Positions 33,092 through 41,848 are shown, counted from the stretch's first letter. The stretch: DNA of 64,000 bases from Rhodoferax sp. (GCA_019449595.1 JAGRPL010000006.1:186001-250000); one strand, 5' to 3'. The notes: a model not told the origin generated them from the letters alone. Numbers and translations are program-made.

Positions 33092-34887
33092 GGGGTAATG
33101 GCTTCCAGGAGTGCGGCAAAGGCATCCACCGCCCGCTGCATGTCGTCGCTGGTGGTGGACTCCAGCGGGTTGTGGCTGATGCCGCTGTTTTGCCCGCGCA
33201 CAAACAGCATGGCTTGCGGCATGACCCGGTGCAGCTGCATGGCGTCGTGGCCGGCGCCGCTGGGCATGCGGTGCACGGGCAGGCCCAGGCACGCCACGGC
33301 CGCCTCCCAGCGGGCTTGCCAGGCGGGTGCACTGGGTGCAGCGCTGGCACGCAGGGTCTCGACCAGCGTGTGGTGCACGCCCCGGCGGGCGCAGATGGCG
33401 TTCAGTTCGGCCAACACATCGGCAGCCAGGCGGTCGCGCTGTGCGTCGGTCGGGGCGCGCAGGTCCAGGGAGAACTGGCAGCGCCCCGGTACCACGTTGA
33501 TGGAGCCACCGGGCACGTTGAGCAGGCCGACGGTGCCGACCGAATCGTCGTCGCCACCGGCGCGCCGCTCCACAAACAGCAGCAGCTCGGCCACCGCGGC
33601 GGCGGCATCGCGGCGGCTGGCCATGGGCGTGGTGCCGGCGTGGCTGGCCATGCCGATGACCTCGCCCTGGTAGCGCACGCTGGCGTTGATGCTGATGACT
33701 ACGCCCAGCGGCAGGTCCAGCGCATGGAGCACCGGGCCCTGCTCGATGTGCACTTCCACAAAGCCCAGGTAGTCGGCCGGGTTGCGCTTCAGGGTGGGAA
33801 TGTCCTGCACGCGCAGGCCGGCGTGTTGCAGGGCCTGGCGCATGGAAGTGCCGTCGGCATCCTGTTGGTCCAGCCAGGCCGGATCGAAGTCGCCCGTCAG
33901 CGCAGCGGAGCCCAGGAAGGTGGCCTTGAAGCGCTGGCCTTCCTCTTCGGCAAAGGCCACCACTTCCAGCGCCACGGGCAACCGGCGCTGCTGGCGGTGC
34001 AGTGCCTGCACCACAGCCAGGGGCACAAAAATGCCCAGGCGGCCGTCGTACTTGCCGCCATTGCGCACGGTGTCGTAGTGGCTTCCGGTGAGCAAAGTTG
34101 GGGATGTTTTGATGCCGGAGTGACCGTCTTCATTGCGCAGATAGCTATGATTTTCATAGCGACCAACCACATTGCCGACGGCGTCCACCACCACGCTGTC
34201 GAAGCCGCAGTCGCGCATGGTCTGCGCAATCTGTGCCGCGCAGGCGCGGTGGGCGTCGGTGAGGTAGGTGACGGTGAGCTGGCCCTGCGTGGCATAGGCC
34301 GGCTCGCTGTGCCGGGCCAGGGCTTCGTGCCAGTCCCATACCGCGTTGCCCTGGTCGGGGTGCTGGCCCAGCAGGTCGTTCAGGCGCAGCTCGGCAATGC
34401 GGTGGATGGCGTGCAGGCATTCCTGGCGTTCGACGTCGACCGGGTTCTGCAGGCGCCGCGCAAAGGTGGCCATGATCTCGGCTTTGCCCAGACCGGTGCC
34501 GCGCGGCCCGCGCACGGCCAGGATGAAGGGGAAGCCGAAGCGGGCGTTGTAGTCGCGGTTGAGCTGCTGCAGGGTTTCGAACTCCTGCGGCGTGCAGCGT
34601 GTCAGGCCGGCGGTCTGCTGCTCGTGGGCGGATTCGACGGTGAGCTGCCGGTCCACCTGGGCCTTGCCGGCAAGCTCGGGGTGGGCGCGGATCAGCGCCA
34701 GCTGCGCGGCCTCGCCGGCTGCGTTCACTGCCTGCACCATGGCGTACTGCAGCTGCGCCGGCGAAGCAAACGGGCGCTGGGCCAGGGCAGTGCGGGGTAT
34801 CCAGGGCGAGTGCTCGTACAGGCCGGCCAGCAGTGCGGTGGCGTCGTCCAGGGGTGCCTGGTTGAGTTGGGCGAGTGTCAGTGCCAT
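33088..34887 (-). CDS. Fused OHCU decarboxylase (UraD) and allantoate amidohydrolase-type M20 enzyme
   Basis: 599 residues from MALTLAQLNQ. Residues 1-165 are a UraD domain (RAHPELAGKA with catalytic His; the FGFPFILAVRG block) that decarboxylates 2-oxo-4-hydroxy-4-carboxy-5-ureidoimidazoline to S-allantoin. Residues about 180-599 are an AllC/N-carbamoyl amidohydrolase domain with metal motifs GSHYDTV..GGKYDGRLG, EEEGQRF, VEVHIEQGPVL and a late SGAGHDAMQ. It would hydrolyse allantoate. The two steps are separated by allantoinase, encoded by the adjacent puuE. A 27-bp repeat copy sits in the second domain. Confidence 0.9.
   Translation of the reverse strand: MALTLAQLNQAPLDDATALLAGLYEHSPWIPRTALAQRPFASPAQLQYAMVQAVNAAGEAAQLALIRAHPELAGKAQVDRQLTVESAHEQQTAGLTRCTPQEFETLQQLNRDYNARFGFPFILAVRGPRGTGLGKAEIMATFARRLQNPVDVERQECLHAIHRIAELRLNDLLGQHPDQGNAVWDWHEALARHSEPAYATQGQLTVTYLTDAHRACAAQIAQTMRDCGFDSVVVDAVGNVVGRYENHSYLRNEDGHSGIKTSPTLLTGSHYDTVRNGGKYDGRLGIFVPLAVVQALHRQQRRLPVALEVVAFAEEEGQRFKATFLGSAALTGDFDPAWLDQQDADGTSMRQALQHAGLRVQDIPTLKRNPADYLGFVEVHIEQGPVLHALDLPLGVVISINASVRYQGEVIGMASHAGTTPMASRRDAAAAVAELLLFVERRAGGDDDSVGTVGLLNVPGGSINVVPGRCQFSLDLRAPTDAQRDRLAADVLAELNAICARRGVHHTLVETLRASAAPSAPAWQARWEAAVACLGLPVHRMPSGAGHDAMQLHRVMPQAMLFVRGQNSGISHNPLESTTSDDMQRAVDAFAALLEAITP
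34134..34160 (-). repeat. 27-bp interspersed repeat, copy 2 (inside uraD-allC fusion)
   Basis: On the minus strand it begins GCTATGAAAA and ends TCTGCGCA. It encodes residues in the loop just before the GSHYDTV metal motif. Confidence 0.6.
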
Positions 34888-34894
34888 GGTGTGC

Positions 34895-35845
34895 TCACTC
34901 CTGGTACGGATGAACCGCTTTCCAGTGCCGCGCAATGTCCACGCGCCGGCACACCCAGACCCGGTCATGGCGGGCAATGTGATCCAGAAAGCGCTGCAGC
35001 GCCGGGATGCGCCCGGGCCGCCCCAGCAGGCGGCAGTGCATGCCGATGCTCATCATGGCCGGCTGGTTCAGGCCGTTCGGGTCGCCTTCGGCGTAGAGCA
35101 CGTCGAAGCTGTCTTTCAGGTACTGGAAGAATGGGTCGGCGTACGAATAGCCCTGGGGCAGGGCAAAGCGCATGTCGTTGCAGTCCAGCGTGTAGGGCAC
35201 GATGAGCTGCGGTACCACCGTGCCGTCGGTCTTTTGCACGCGCATCCAGAAGGGCAGGTCGTCGCCGTAATAGTCGCTGTCGTATTCAAAGCCGCCGTAG
35301 TCGGCTACCAGGCGGCGTGTGCGCGGGCTGTCGCGGCCGGTGTACCAGCCCAGCGGGCGTTGGCCGGTGAGCTGGGTGATGGCGTTTATTCCGAGGCGCA
35401 TGTGTTCGCGCTCCGTGGCCTCGTCCACGTTCTGGTAATGGATCCAGCGCCAGCCGTGGCAGGCGATCTCGTGGCCCAGCTCCACCAGGGCCGCAGCCAG
35501 CTCGGGGTGGCGCTGCAGGGCCATGCCCACGCCGAACACGGTGAGCGGCAGGCCGCGGCGTTCGAACTCGCGCAGGATGCGCCACAAACCGGCACGCGAG
35601 CCGTATTCGTAGATGCTCTCCATGCTCATGTGGCGATCGGGGTAGCTGGCCGGGTTGGCCATTTCCGAGAGGAACTGTTCAGAGCCGGCATCGCCGTGCA
35701 GCACGCAGTTTTCGCCGCCTTCTTCGTAGTTCAGCACAAACTGAACGGCCACTCGCGCACCGCCTGGCCACTGGGCGTGGGGCGGGTGCTGGCCGTAGCC
35801 GGCCAGGTCACGGGGGTAGGGGCCGGTGGTGTCGTAATGTTTCAT
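34895..35845 (-). CDS. puuE: PuuE-type allantoinase (polysaccharide-deacetylase fold)
   Basis: 316 residues. PuuE signatures are YPRDLAGYGQHPPHAQWPGGARVAVQFVLNYEEGGE, FGVGMALQRHP, EIACHGWRWIHYQ and GWYTGRDSPRTRRL. The family is a metal-lacking NodB-like hydrolase that opens allantoin to allantoate, unrelated to the amidohydrolase-type AllB. Its start overlaps the GntR regulator stop (ATGA), and the fusion gene follows after 7 bp. Confidence 0.93.
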   Translation of the reverse strand: MKHYDTTGPYPRDLAGYGQHPPHAQWPGGARVAVQFVLNYEEGGENCVLHGDAGSEQFLSEMANPASYPDRHMSMESIYEYGSRAGLWRILREFERRGLPLTVFGVGMALQRHPELAAALVELGHEIACHGWRWIHYQNVDEATEREHMRLGINAITQLTGQRPLGWYTGRDSPRTRRLVADYGGFEYDSDYYGDDLPFWMRVQKTDGTVVPQLIVPYTLDCNDMRFALPQGYSYADPFFQYLKDSFDVLYAEGDPNGLNQPAMMSIGMHCRLLGRPGRIPALQRFLDHIARHDRVWVCRRVDIARHWKAVHPYQE

Positions 35846-36495
35846 GCTGTTACGCCGGCGGGTGGGCTGAGGGTGAGGGCTTCTTCCACGTTGCGCAGGT
35901 GGCTTTCCATCAGCCGCAGGGCCAGGGCCTCATCGCGGGCCTCCAGGGCGGCCACGATGGCGGCGTGTTCTTCATGGGAATGCTCGGCGGAACTGCGCGA
36001 CTGGTACATGAGCGTGATGAGCGCGCAGCGCGAGATCAGGTCGGTGAGCAGGTGGGCCAGCACCGCGTTGCCCATGCGCTGCGCCATGCAGACATGGAAA
36101 TCGCCCAGCAGCGCCGTGCGCCCCGGCACGTCGCCCCGCTGCACGGCGGCGGCTTCCTGCGCCACGTGGTCTTTCAGGGCCTGAATATCGTCCGCCGTCG
36201 CGCTGTGGATGAAGGCGCTGGCCATGCCGGCTTCCAGCATGCGACGCACGGCAAACACCTGCCGGGCTTCGTCCACCGACGGGGCGGCCACGAAGGCGCC
36301 ACGCGCCGGCTCCATGTGGATGAGCCGGTTCTGCGACAGCTTGAACAGGGCCTGGCGCACCAGCGTGCGCGAGACGCCAAACTGGTCGGCCAGTTTCTGC
36401 TCCACCAGCTTGGAGCCCGGTTGCAGGCGGTGCTCCACGATGGAGCGGGTCAGCGCCTCGACAATGGCGTGGGTCGTAGAGTCCATGCGGGGCAT
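35842..36495 (-). CDS. GntR-family (FadR/FCD) regulator of the purine operon
   Basis: 217 residues from MPRMDSTTH; an ATG three codons later is possible. The N-terminal winged helix (QKLADQFGVSRTLVRQALFKLSQNRLI) is followed by an FCD ligand domain with metal-type His residues (DFHVCMAQ; HSHEEHAAI). It is the first gene of the minus-strand operon with puuE and the fusion, divergent from hiuH. A perfect palindrome at 36513-36528 lies just upstream, so autoregulation by a purine-breakdown metabolite is likely. Confidence 0.88.
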   Translation of the reverse strand: MPRMDSTTHAIVEALTRSIVEHRLQPGSKLVEQKLADQFGVSRTLVRQALFKLSQNRLIHMEPARGAFVAAPSVDEARQVFAVRRMLEAGMASAFIHSATADDIQALKDHVAQEAAAVQRGDVPGRTALLGDFHVCMAQRMGNAVLAHLLTDLISRCALITLMYQSRSSAEHSHEEHAAIVAALEARDEALALRLMESHLRNVEEALTLSPPAGVTA

Positions 36496-36512
36496 GATAG
36501 CGGCAATCCTCA

Positions 36513-36528
36513 AAAGTGTATACACTTT
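36513..36528. promoter_or_regulatory. GntR operator palindrome
   Basis: AAAGTGTATACACTTT is a perfect 16-bp palindrome between the divergent gntR and hiuH starts. FadR-subfamily sites have related GT-N-AC symmetry. Repression of both directions is likely. Confidence 0.7.
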
Positions 36529-36554
36529 GGAAAACACTCCACAAGGACCGCGCC

Positions 36555-36908
36555 ATGGGCTTGAGCACGCACGTACTGGACACCATGCACGGCACGCCCG
36601 CAGCCGGCATGCACGTGACGCTGTACACCACGCACGGGGAGCAGGCCACGCTGATCGGGCGTTGGGTGCTGAACGCGGATGGCCGCAGCCCCGATGGCCT
36701 GCTGGTGGACGACGCCGATCTGCGCGTGGGCACCTACCGGCTGGTGTTCGATGTGGCGGGTTATTTCAGGGCGCGTGGTGTGGTCTTGCCCGAGCCAAAT
36801 TTCCTGAACCTCGTCAGCCTGGACTTCGGCGTGGCCCATGTGGATGAGCACTACCACGTGCCGCTGCTGGTCAGCCCCTGGAGCTACTCCACCTACCGGG
36901 GTTCGTGA
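36555..36908 (+). CDS. hiuH: 5-hydroxyisourate hydrolase (transthyretin-like)
   Basis: 117 residues from MGLSTHVLDTMHGTPAAG. The active-site His is in STHVLD, the Arg in GRW, and the C-terminal tetrapeptide YRGS is the HIUase signature separating it from transthyretin. No signal peptide is present, so it acts in the cytoplasm. It converts 5-hydroxyisourate (from PuuD) to OHCU for the UraD domain encoded divergently. Confidence 0.95.
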   Translation: MGLSTHVLDTMHGTPAAGMHVTLYTTHGEQATLIGRWVLNADGRSPDGLLVDDADLRVGTYRLVFDVAGYFRARGVVLPEPNFLNLVSLDFGVAHVDEHYHVPLLVSPWSYSTYRGS

Positions 36909-36924
36909 GCCGCGCCGGGTGGAG

Positions 36925-37410
36925 TCAGAGTTGGCCTTCGGTCAGCGTATCGAGTTGGAAGCGGCCGCTCTTGTGCCAGAGCCAGGTGTCGGTGTAGGTG
37001 ACGCGGCCCATGCGGGCCGGTGCCGGGAACGGAGCCGCCTGGCGCACCGAGCGTTCAATTTCGGCAATGACCTCGGGCGCCTGGGTGGGTGCGCGCATCC
37101 AGCGAATGGCGGTGACGCCGCCGCGGCCATCAATGTCCACCTGCAGCACGCCAATGGCATACAGCAGCGGGGGCATTTTGCCGGCGTAGATGCGCGTGCT
37201 GTTCAAGGCGTACAGGTGGGCCGCTGCGTCGCGGCGGTAATCCAAGGGCGTGCGGGCCTGGGAAACCTTGCCCAGGGTAACCGGGGGAAGCGCAGCCGCT
37301 GGCTCTGCCGGCGGCGCGGGTGGCCTGCCGGCGCAGCCGGCAATCAGGGCGGCAATGCTGGCCCACAGGCTGACCTTGTGCAGCGTCGGGCGGGGTGAGG
37401 AGGTTGTCAT
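36925..37410 (-). CDS. Lipoprotein with TonB-C-like domain
   Basis: 161 residues from MTTSSPRPTLHK. A lipoprotein signal with lipobox LIAGC is followed by a Pro/Ala-rich spacer and an energy-transducer-like domain (PPLLYAIGVLQVDIDGRGGVTAIRWMRAP). Role unknown. It is divergent from xdhC and convergent with hiuH, so it is not in the purine operons, although conserved placement there is possible. Confidence 0.7.
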   Translation of the reverse strand: MTTSSPRPTLHKVSLWASIAALIAGCAGRPPAPPAEPAAALPPVTLGKVSQARTPLDYRRDAAAHLYALNSTRIYAGKMPPLLYAIGVLQVDIDGRGGVTAIRWMRAPTQAPEVIAEIERSVRQAAPFPAPARMGRVTYTDTWLWHKSGRFQLDTLTEGQL

Positions 37411-37500
37411 GGCGTGCTTCTGTGCGGGTAGGCGAATGCATACTGTGCCTGAATTCCCGGCTTTTGTGAGAAATGGGCGTGTGAAAAAAGGTATCCGATT

Positions 37501-38334
37501 GTGATTTTGATGCACCGTTTTTTACACGGTCTGGCGCAGGAAGCGGCGGTGCTGGTCACCGTGCAGGCCACGCGCGGTTCGGTGCCGCGCGAAGTGGGCG
37601 CCTGGATGGCGGTATTTGCCGATGCAACCGTGGCCACGGTCGGCGGCGGGCGGCTGGAGCAGGACGCCATTGTCCACGCACGCCGGGTGCTGGTGCAGGC
37701 GGATGGCGCCGAGGCCCGGGTGCGCTATGCACTCGGCCCCAGCCTGGGGCAGTGCTGTGGCGGCGAGGTGGTGTTGCAGTTTGAGCGGGTCACGGCGCAG
37801 GACCAGGCCGCCCTGGCGGTGCGGCTGGCGCGCCCACAGGTGCCGGTAGCCCTGTTTGGCGGCGGCCACGTGGGCCAAGCGCTGGTGCAGGTGCTGGGGA
37901 ACCTGCCCCTGGCGGTGACCTGGATCGACAGCCGCGATGCGGTCTTTGAAACCGACACCGAGCACGGCACCCTGCCGGACAACGTGCGCTGCGAGCACTC
38001 CCAGCCGGTGCAGGCGGCGGTGGCCGATCTGCCCCCGCAGTCCCGGGTGGTGATCATGAGTTTCAGCCACGCCGAAGACCTGGAGGTAGTGGCTGCCTGC
38101 CTGGCGCGCCAGCGCGTGCAGGGCGACCTGCCCTACGTGGGGCTGATCGGCAGCAAGACCAAATGGGCGTCCTTCCGTCAGCGCCTGCAGGCGCGGGGTT
38201 TCAGCGCGGCCGAACTGGCCCACGTGACCAGCCCCATCGGCGTGCCCGGCATCGCCGACAAGCAGCCGCCGGTGATCGCCGTAGCCGTCGCCGCCCAGCT
38301 GCTGCAGGTGTCCGCGCCGGCGGGAACTGTATAG
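37501..38334 (+). CDS. xdhC: Xanthine dehydrogenase accessory protein XdhC
   Basis: 277 residues from GTG 37501 (an ATG at 37510 is an alternative). The XdhC_CoxI N-terminal domain (VLVTVQATRGSVPREVGAWMAVF, GGGRLEQDAI, LGQCCGGEV) is followed by a Rossmann domain (VALFGGGHVGQALVQVLG) and GLIGSKTKWASFRQRL. XdhC sulfurates and inserts the molybdenum cofactor into XdhB. It is unusual in lying 8 kb from xdhAB, next to the uricase gene. Confidence 0.92.
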   Translation: MILMHRFLHGLAQEAAVLVTVQATRGSVPREVGAWMAVFADATVATVGGGRLEQDAIVHARRVLVQADGAEARVRYALGPSLGQCCGGEVVLQFERVTAQDQAALAVRLARPQVPVALFGGGHVGQALVQVLGNLPLAVTWIDSRDAVFETDTEHGTLPDNVRCEHSQPVQAAVADLPPQSRVVIMSFSHAEDLEVVAACLARQRVQGDLPYVGLIGSKTKWASFRQRLQARGFSAAELAHVTSPIGVPGIADKQPPVIAVAVAAQLLQVSAPAGTV

Positions 38335-38366
38335 ACTTTGCGCACGCACCAAGGAGAACACGCCGC

Positions 38367-39602
38367 ATGGAAAACTACCTGCTGGACTGGGCCAACCTGT
38401 TGCTGCGCTGGGTCCACGTCATCACGGCCATTGCCTGGATCGGCTCCTCGTTCTACTTTGTGTTTCTCGACAGCAGCCTCACGCCGCCGGTCGATGACGA
38501 CCTGAAACGCCAGGGCGTCAGCGGCGAACTGTGGGCCGTGCATGGCGGCGGCTTCTACCACCCGGTCAAGTTTGCTGTTTCGCCGCCCCAGCTGCCGGCG
38601 CACCTGCACTGGTTCTACTGGGAGAGCTACAGCACCTGGCTGAGCGGGTTTGCGCTGTTCACGGTGCTGTACCTGTGGAATGCGGGAACGTACCTCATTG
38701 CCCCCTCGGTCATGGCGTGGACGCCGGCCGCGGCCATCGCCGTGGCGCTGGCGTTCCTGGTGGTGTTCTGGCTGGCCTACGACACCGTCTGCCGCCTGTT
38801 CGGCCAGCGCCCGCACGGTGACGCCATTGTGGGCGCACTGGTGGCGCTGCTGGTGGTGTTGGCGGCCTGGCTGGCCTGCCACTGGTTCGCCGGACGCGCC
38901 GCCTTCCTGCTGGTGGGCGCCATGCTGGCCACAAGCATGAGCGCCAATGTGTTCTTCTGGATCATTCCGGGGCAGCGCACCATGGTGGCCGACATTGCAG
39001 CCGGCCGGCCGGTGGACCCCATCCACGGCAAGCGCGGCAAGCAGCGCAGCGTGCACAACACCTACTTCACGCTGCCGGTGCTCTTTGCCATGCTGAGCAA
39101 CCACTACAGCTTCACCTACAGCCACCCGCAGAACTGGCTGGTGCTAGTGCTCATGATGGCCGCCGGCGCCGCCATCCGCCAGTTCTTCGTGCTGCGCCAT
39201 GGCTTCAAACTGGGCCGCAACGCCCACCCCTGGCCCTATGCGCTGGCGGGCGTGGTGGTGGTTCTGGGGGCCATCGTGTGGTTGCGCCCAGCGCCGGCGG
39301 GTGAGCCGCCTGCTATGCATTCAGGAGCTGTGGACGCGGGAGCGGTAACGCTTGCAGGCCCGGTTGACTACCAAAAACTGCAACCCGTGCTGGCGCAGCG
39401 CTGCTACCTGTGCCATGGCGCGCAGGTGCAGATGAAGAATGTGCGGCTGGACTCGGCGCAGGGGGTTGCCACCCACGCCCTGGCCATCTACCAACAGGCC
39501 GTGGTGCTGCGGGCCATGCCCATGAACAACGCCACCGAGATCACGGAGGCCGAGCGCGGTGTGATCCGGCAGTGGTACGAGGGCGGGGCCCGCGTCAACT
39601 AG
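38367..39602 (+). CDS. puuD: PuuD-type membrane urate oxidase with cytochrome c domain
   Basis: 411 residues from MENYLLDWANLL, with AAGGAGA upstream. The N-terminal urate hydroxylase part has about eight membrane helices with conserved His and Trp (WVHVITAIAWIGSSFYF, HGGGFYHPVKF). The soluble C-terminus carries a class I cytochrome c site (CYLCH, Cys346, Cys349, His350). Such enzymes oxidise urate to 5-hydroxyisourate and pass electrons to the respiratory chain, avoiding the peroxide of cofactor-less uricase. A degenerate 27-bp repeat copy encodes the linker between the two domains. Confidence 0.92.
   Translation: MENYLLDWANLLLRWVHVITAIAWIGSSFYFVFLDSSLTPPVDDDLKRQGVSGELWAVHGGGFYHPVKFAVSPPQLPAHLHWFYWESYSTWLSGFALFTVLYLWNAGTYLIAPSVMAWTPAAAIAVALAFLVVFWLAYDTVCRLFGQRPHGDAIVGALVALLVVLAAWLACHWFAGRAAFLLVGAMLATSMSANVFFWIIPGQRTMVADIAAGRPVDPIHGKRGKQRSVHNTYFTLPVLFAMLSNHYSFTYSHPQNWLVLVLMMAAGAAIRQFFVLRHGFKLGRNAHPWPYALAGVVVVLGAIVWLRPAPAGEPPAMHSGAVDAGAVTLAGPVDYQKLQPVLAQRCYLCHGAQVQMKNVRLDSAQGVATHALAIYQQAVVLRAMPMNNATEITEAERGVIRQWYEGGARVN
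39312..39338 (+). repeat. 27-bp interspersed repeat, degenerate copy 3 (puuD linker)
   Basis: It begins GCTAT and keeps GGAGCTGT and CGCG at the expected positions. It is the weakest of the six copies. Confidence 0.4.
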
Positions 39603-39630
39603 CTGCCGGTCGCACCCGCAGCCGTGCCGC

Positions 39631-40269
39631 TCAGCGTTGTGCCGTTGCCAGCTTGAGCGCCAGCCCGACAAAGACCAGGCTGGCGATTCGGTTGAGCCAG
39701 CGCTGGGCGCGCAGCGAGCGCTTGAAGGCCATGCCGAAACTGGCGGCGAACACCGCAACGGTGCCAAACGTGAGCAGGGTTGCCAGCATGAAGATGCCGC
39801 CCAGCAACAGAATCTGTCCCACCATGGAGCCCTGGGCCGGGTTGGTGAACTGCGGCAGAAAGGCCAGAAAGAAAATGGCCACCTTGGGGTTGGTGATGTT
39901 CATCAGCACCCCGCGCCCGTAGGTCTGTGCCGCCGACAGCCGGGGGCTGCTGGCTTCGCTGGTTGCTTCGCCCAGGGCACTGACCGGCGCCCGCCATGCC
40001 TGCCAGGCCAGCCACACCAGGTAGCCGGCCCCGCACAGCTTGAGGACGGTGAACGCGGTTGCCGACGCCGCAAACACGGCGGCCAGCCCCAGCGCGACGG
40101 CGGTCGTGTGCCCCAACAAGCCGGTGCACAGGCCCAGCACCACCAGCATGCCGGCGCGCCGGCCGTGCACGGCCGAGTGCAGCAGCACAAACACGTTGTC
40201 CGGGCCGGGTACCAGGGCCAGCAGCACGGACGCTGCAAAGAAGGCGAGGGTGGTGTCGAAAGTGGGCAT
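39631..40269 (-). CDS. LysE/RhtB-family exporter
   Basis: 212 residues from MPTFDTTLAFF. Six hydrophobic segments and the family blocks LALVPGPDNVFVLLHSAVHGRRAG and GVLMNITNPKVAIFFLAFLPQF are clear. LysE-type proteins export amino acids or related metabolites by proton exchange. It is convergent with puuD and lies in the purine island, but no substrate can be deduced. Confidence 0.9.
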   Translation of the reverse strand: MPTFDTTLAFFAASVLLALVPGPDNVFVLLHSAVHGRRAGMLVVLGLCTGLLGHTTAVALGLAAVFAASATAFTVLKLCGAGYLVWLAWQAWRAPVSALGEATSEASSPRLSAAQTYGRGVLMNITNPKVAIFFLAFLPQFTNPAQGSMVGQILLLGGIFMLATLLTFGTVAVFAASFGMAFKRSLRAQRWLNRIASLVFVGLALKLATAQR

Positions 40270-40337
40270 GGCGCGTACCGGTGCTGTGGGGGAGTGGAAA
40301 ACTATAAACCACATTGACATCCAGCCCCCGCAGACAG

Positions 40338-40364
40338 TGCGCAAGCAGCTCTTGTTTTGATAGC
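40338..40364 (-). repeat. 27-bp interspersed repeat, copy 4 (intergenic)
   Basis: Minus-strand copy beginning GCTATCAAAAC and ending GCTGCTTGCGCA, in the gap between the divergent LysE and glycerate kinase genes. It is the only copy clear of any coding region. Confidence 0.7.
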
Positions 40365-40462
40365 AAACGCCACGTGCGGGTGGGGCCATGGCGGCTGGCT
40401 GCTGCCGCCAGAAGGTGGTTGTCGTCAGAATAGGGGCTTCCCCACCGCGACACGCCCCCACC

Positions 40463-41803
40463 ATGACTGCTCCCAACCCCGGCACCCACCCCCGCGCGTT
40501 TCTGGAACACCTGTACTGGGCAGCGGTGCGCCGCGCCCTGCCGGCGCATACCCTGGCGGCCTACCTGCCTGCGCCACCCGCGCAGCCGGGTGCACGCACG
40601 CTGGTGCTGGGGGCGGGCAAGGCCGCCGGAGCCATGGTGCAGGCGCTGGAAGCGGCCTGGCCAGCGGACGCGCCGCTGCAGGGCCTGGTGGTCACCCGCT
40701 ACGGGCACACGCCGCCGCGCCCGGCCGGTGCGCCGGCGCCGCGCATCGAGATCGTGGAGGCGGCCCACCCGGTGCCGGATGCGGCCGGTCTGGCGGCAGC
40801 CCAGCGCATGCTCGCCCTGACCCGGGGGCTGCGCGCGCACGACTTGGTGATCTGCCTGATCTCGGGTGGCGGCTCTTCCCTGCTGACGCTGCCGGCGCAG
40901 TGGGAGGGGGGCGGCGTGTCGCTGGAGGACAAGCAGCACATCAACCAGGCCTTGCTGGCCAGCGGCGCCACCATTGCCGAGATCAACTGCGTGCGCAAGC
41001 ACCTGTCCGGCATCAAGGGTGGGCGCCTGGCGCAGGCCTGCGCCCCGGCGCGGGTGGTGACGCTGCTGATCAGCGATGTGCCGGGCGACGACCCGTCGGT
41101 CATCGCCAGCGGCCCCACGGTGCCCGACCCGACGACCTCCGCGCAGGCCCTGCAGATCCTGCAGCGCTACGGCATTGCGCTGGCACCGCACGTGCGCCAG
41201 CGCCTGGAGGGCGGCGCGCTGGAAACCCCCAAACCGGGCGACGCCCACTTTGCCGACAACAGCGTGCACCTGATCGCCACGCCCCTGCAGTCGCTGCAGG
41301 CCGCTGCCGAGGCCGCCCGTGCCGCCGGTTTGCCCGCGCACATCCTGAGCGACGAGATGGAAGGCGAGTCCCGCGAGGTGGGGCGGGTGCATGCGGCGCT
41401 GGCGCGCGCGGTGGCGCAGCACGGCCAGCCGTTTGCCCGACCCTGTGTGATCCTCAGTGGTGGCGAAACCACAGTGACCCTGCGGCCGCTGCCGGCGGGG
41501 GCCCCCAAGGGGCGGGGGGGCCGCGCGGGCGAATTCTGCATGGGGCTGGCGCAGGCCCTGCAGGGCCAGGCCGGGGTGTATGCCCTGGCGGCCGACACCG
41601 ATGGTATTGACGGCGTGGAAGACAACGCCGGCGCCTGGGTGGCACCCGACACGCTGGCGCGCGCGCAGGCGCTGGGCCTGACGGTCGACAGCTGCCTGGA
41701 CCGCAACGACGCCTGCGGCTACTTCGGCCCCCTGGGCGACCTGTTCACCACCGGTCCCACGCACACCAATGTCAATGATTTTCGGGCCATTCTGGTGCTG
41801 TAG
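40463..41803 (+). CDS. Glycerate 2-kinase (GckA/TtuD, MOFRL family)
   Basis: 446 residues from MTAPNPGTHPRAF. The domains are DUF4147 (LVLGAGKAAGAMVQALE, LISGGGSSLLTLP) and C-terminal MOFRL (VILSGGETTVTL, AADTDGIDG). It is often annotated hydroxypyruvate reductase TtuD. It phosphorylates glycerate to 2-phosphoglycerate. In the purine setting it would drain glyoxylate made from allantoate by the glycerate route, though gcl and tartronate semialdehyde reductase genes are not in this window. Confidence 0.88.
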   Translation: MTAPNPGTHPRAFLEHLYWAAVRRALPAHTLAAYLPAPPAQPGARTLVLGAGKAAGAMVQALEAAWPADAPLQGLVVTRYGHTPPRPAGAPAPRIEIVEAAHPVPDAAGLAAAQRMLALTRGLRAHDLVICLISGGGSSLLTLPAQWEGGGVSLEDKQHINQALLASGATIAEINCVRKHLSGIKGGRLAQACAPARVVTLLISDVPGDDPSVIASGPTVPDPTTSAQALQILQRYGIALAPHVRQRLEGGALETPKPGDAHFADNSVHLIATPLQSLQAAAEAARAAGLPAHILSDEMEGESREVGRVHAALARAVAQHGQPFARPCVILSGGETTVTLRPLPAGAPKGRGGRAGEFCMGLAQALQGQAGVYALAADTDGIDGVEDNAGAWVAPDTLARAQALGLTVDSCLDRNDACGYFGPLGDLFTTGPTHTNVNDFRAILVL

Positions 41804-41832
41804 AGGCCGGGGGCCGGTGTCCGTTAGCGAAG

Positions 41833-41848
41833 TTTGATCTTGCTCAAA
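41833..41848. promoter_or_regulatory. Candidate FNR/DNR-type box
   Basis: TTTGATCTTGCTCAAA matches the FNR consensus TTGAT-N4-ATCAA with one mismatch (CTCAA). It lies about 36 bp before the Crp/Fnr-type gene start, suggesting autoregulation or control by another FNR protein. Confidence 0.5.

Noticed and set aside
34559..36184. 541-codon plus-strand ORF across puuE and its neighbours
   Set aside because: It is antisense to three recognisable coupled genes and has Ala/Arg/Ser-rich shadow composition.
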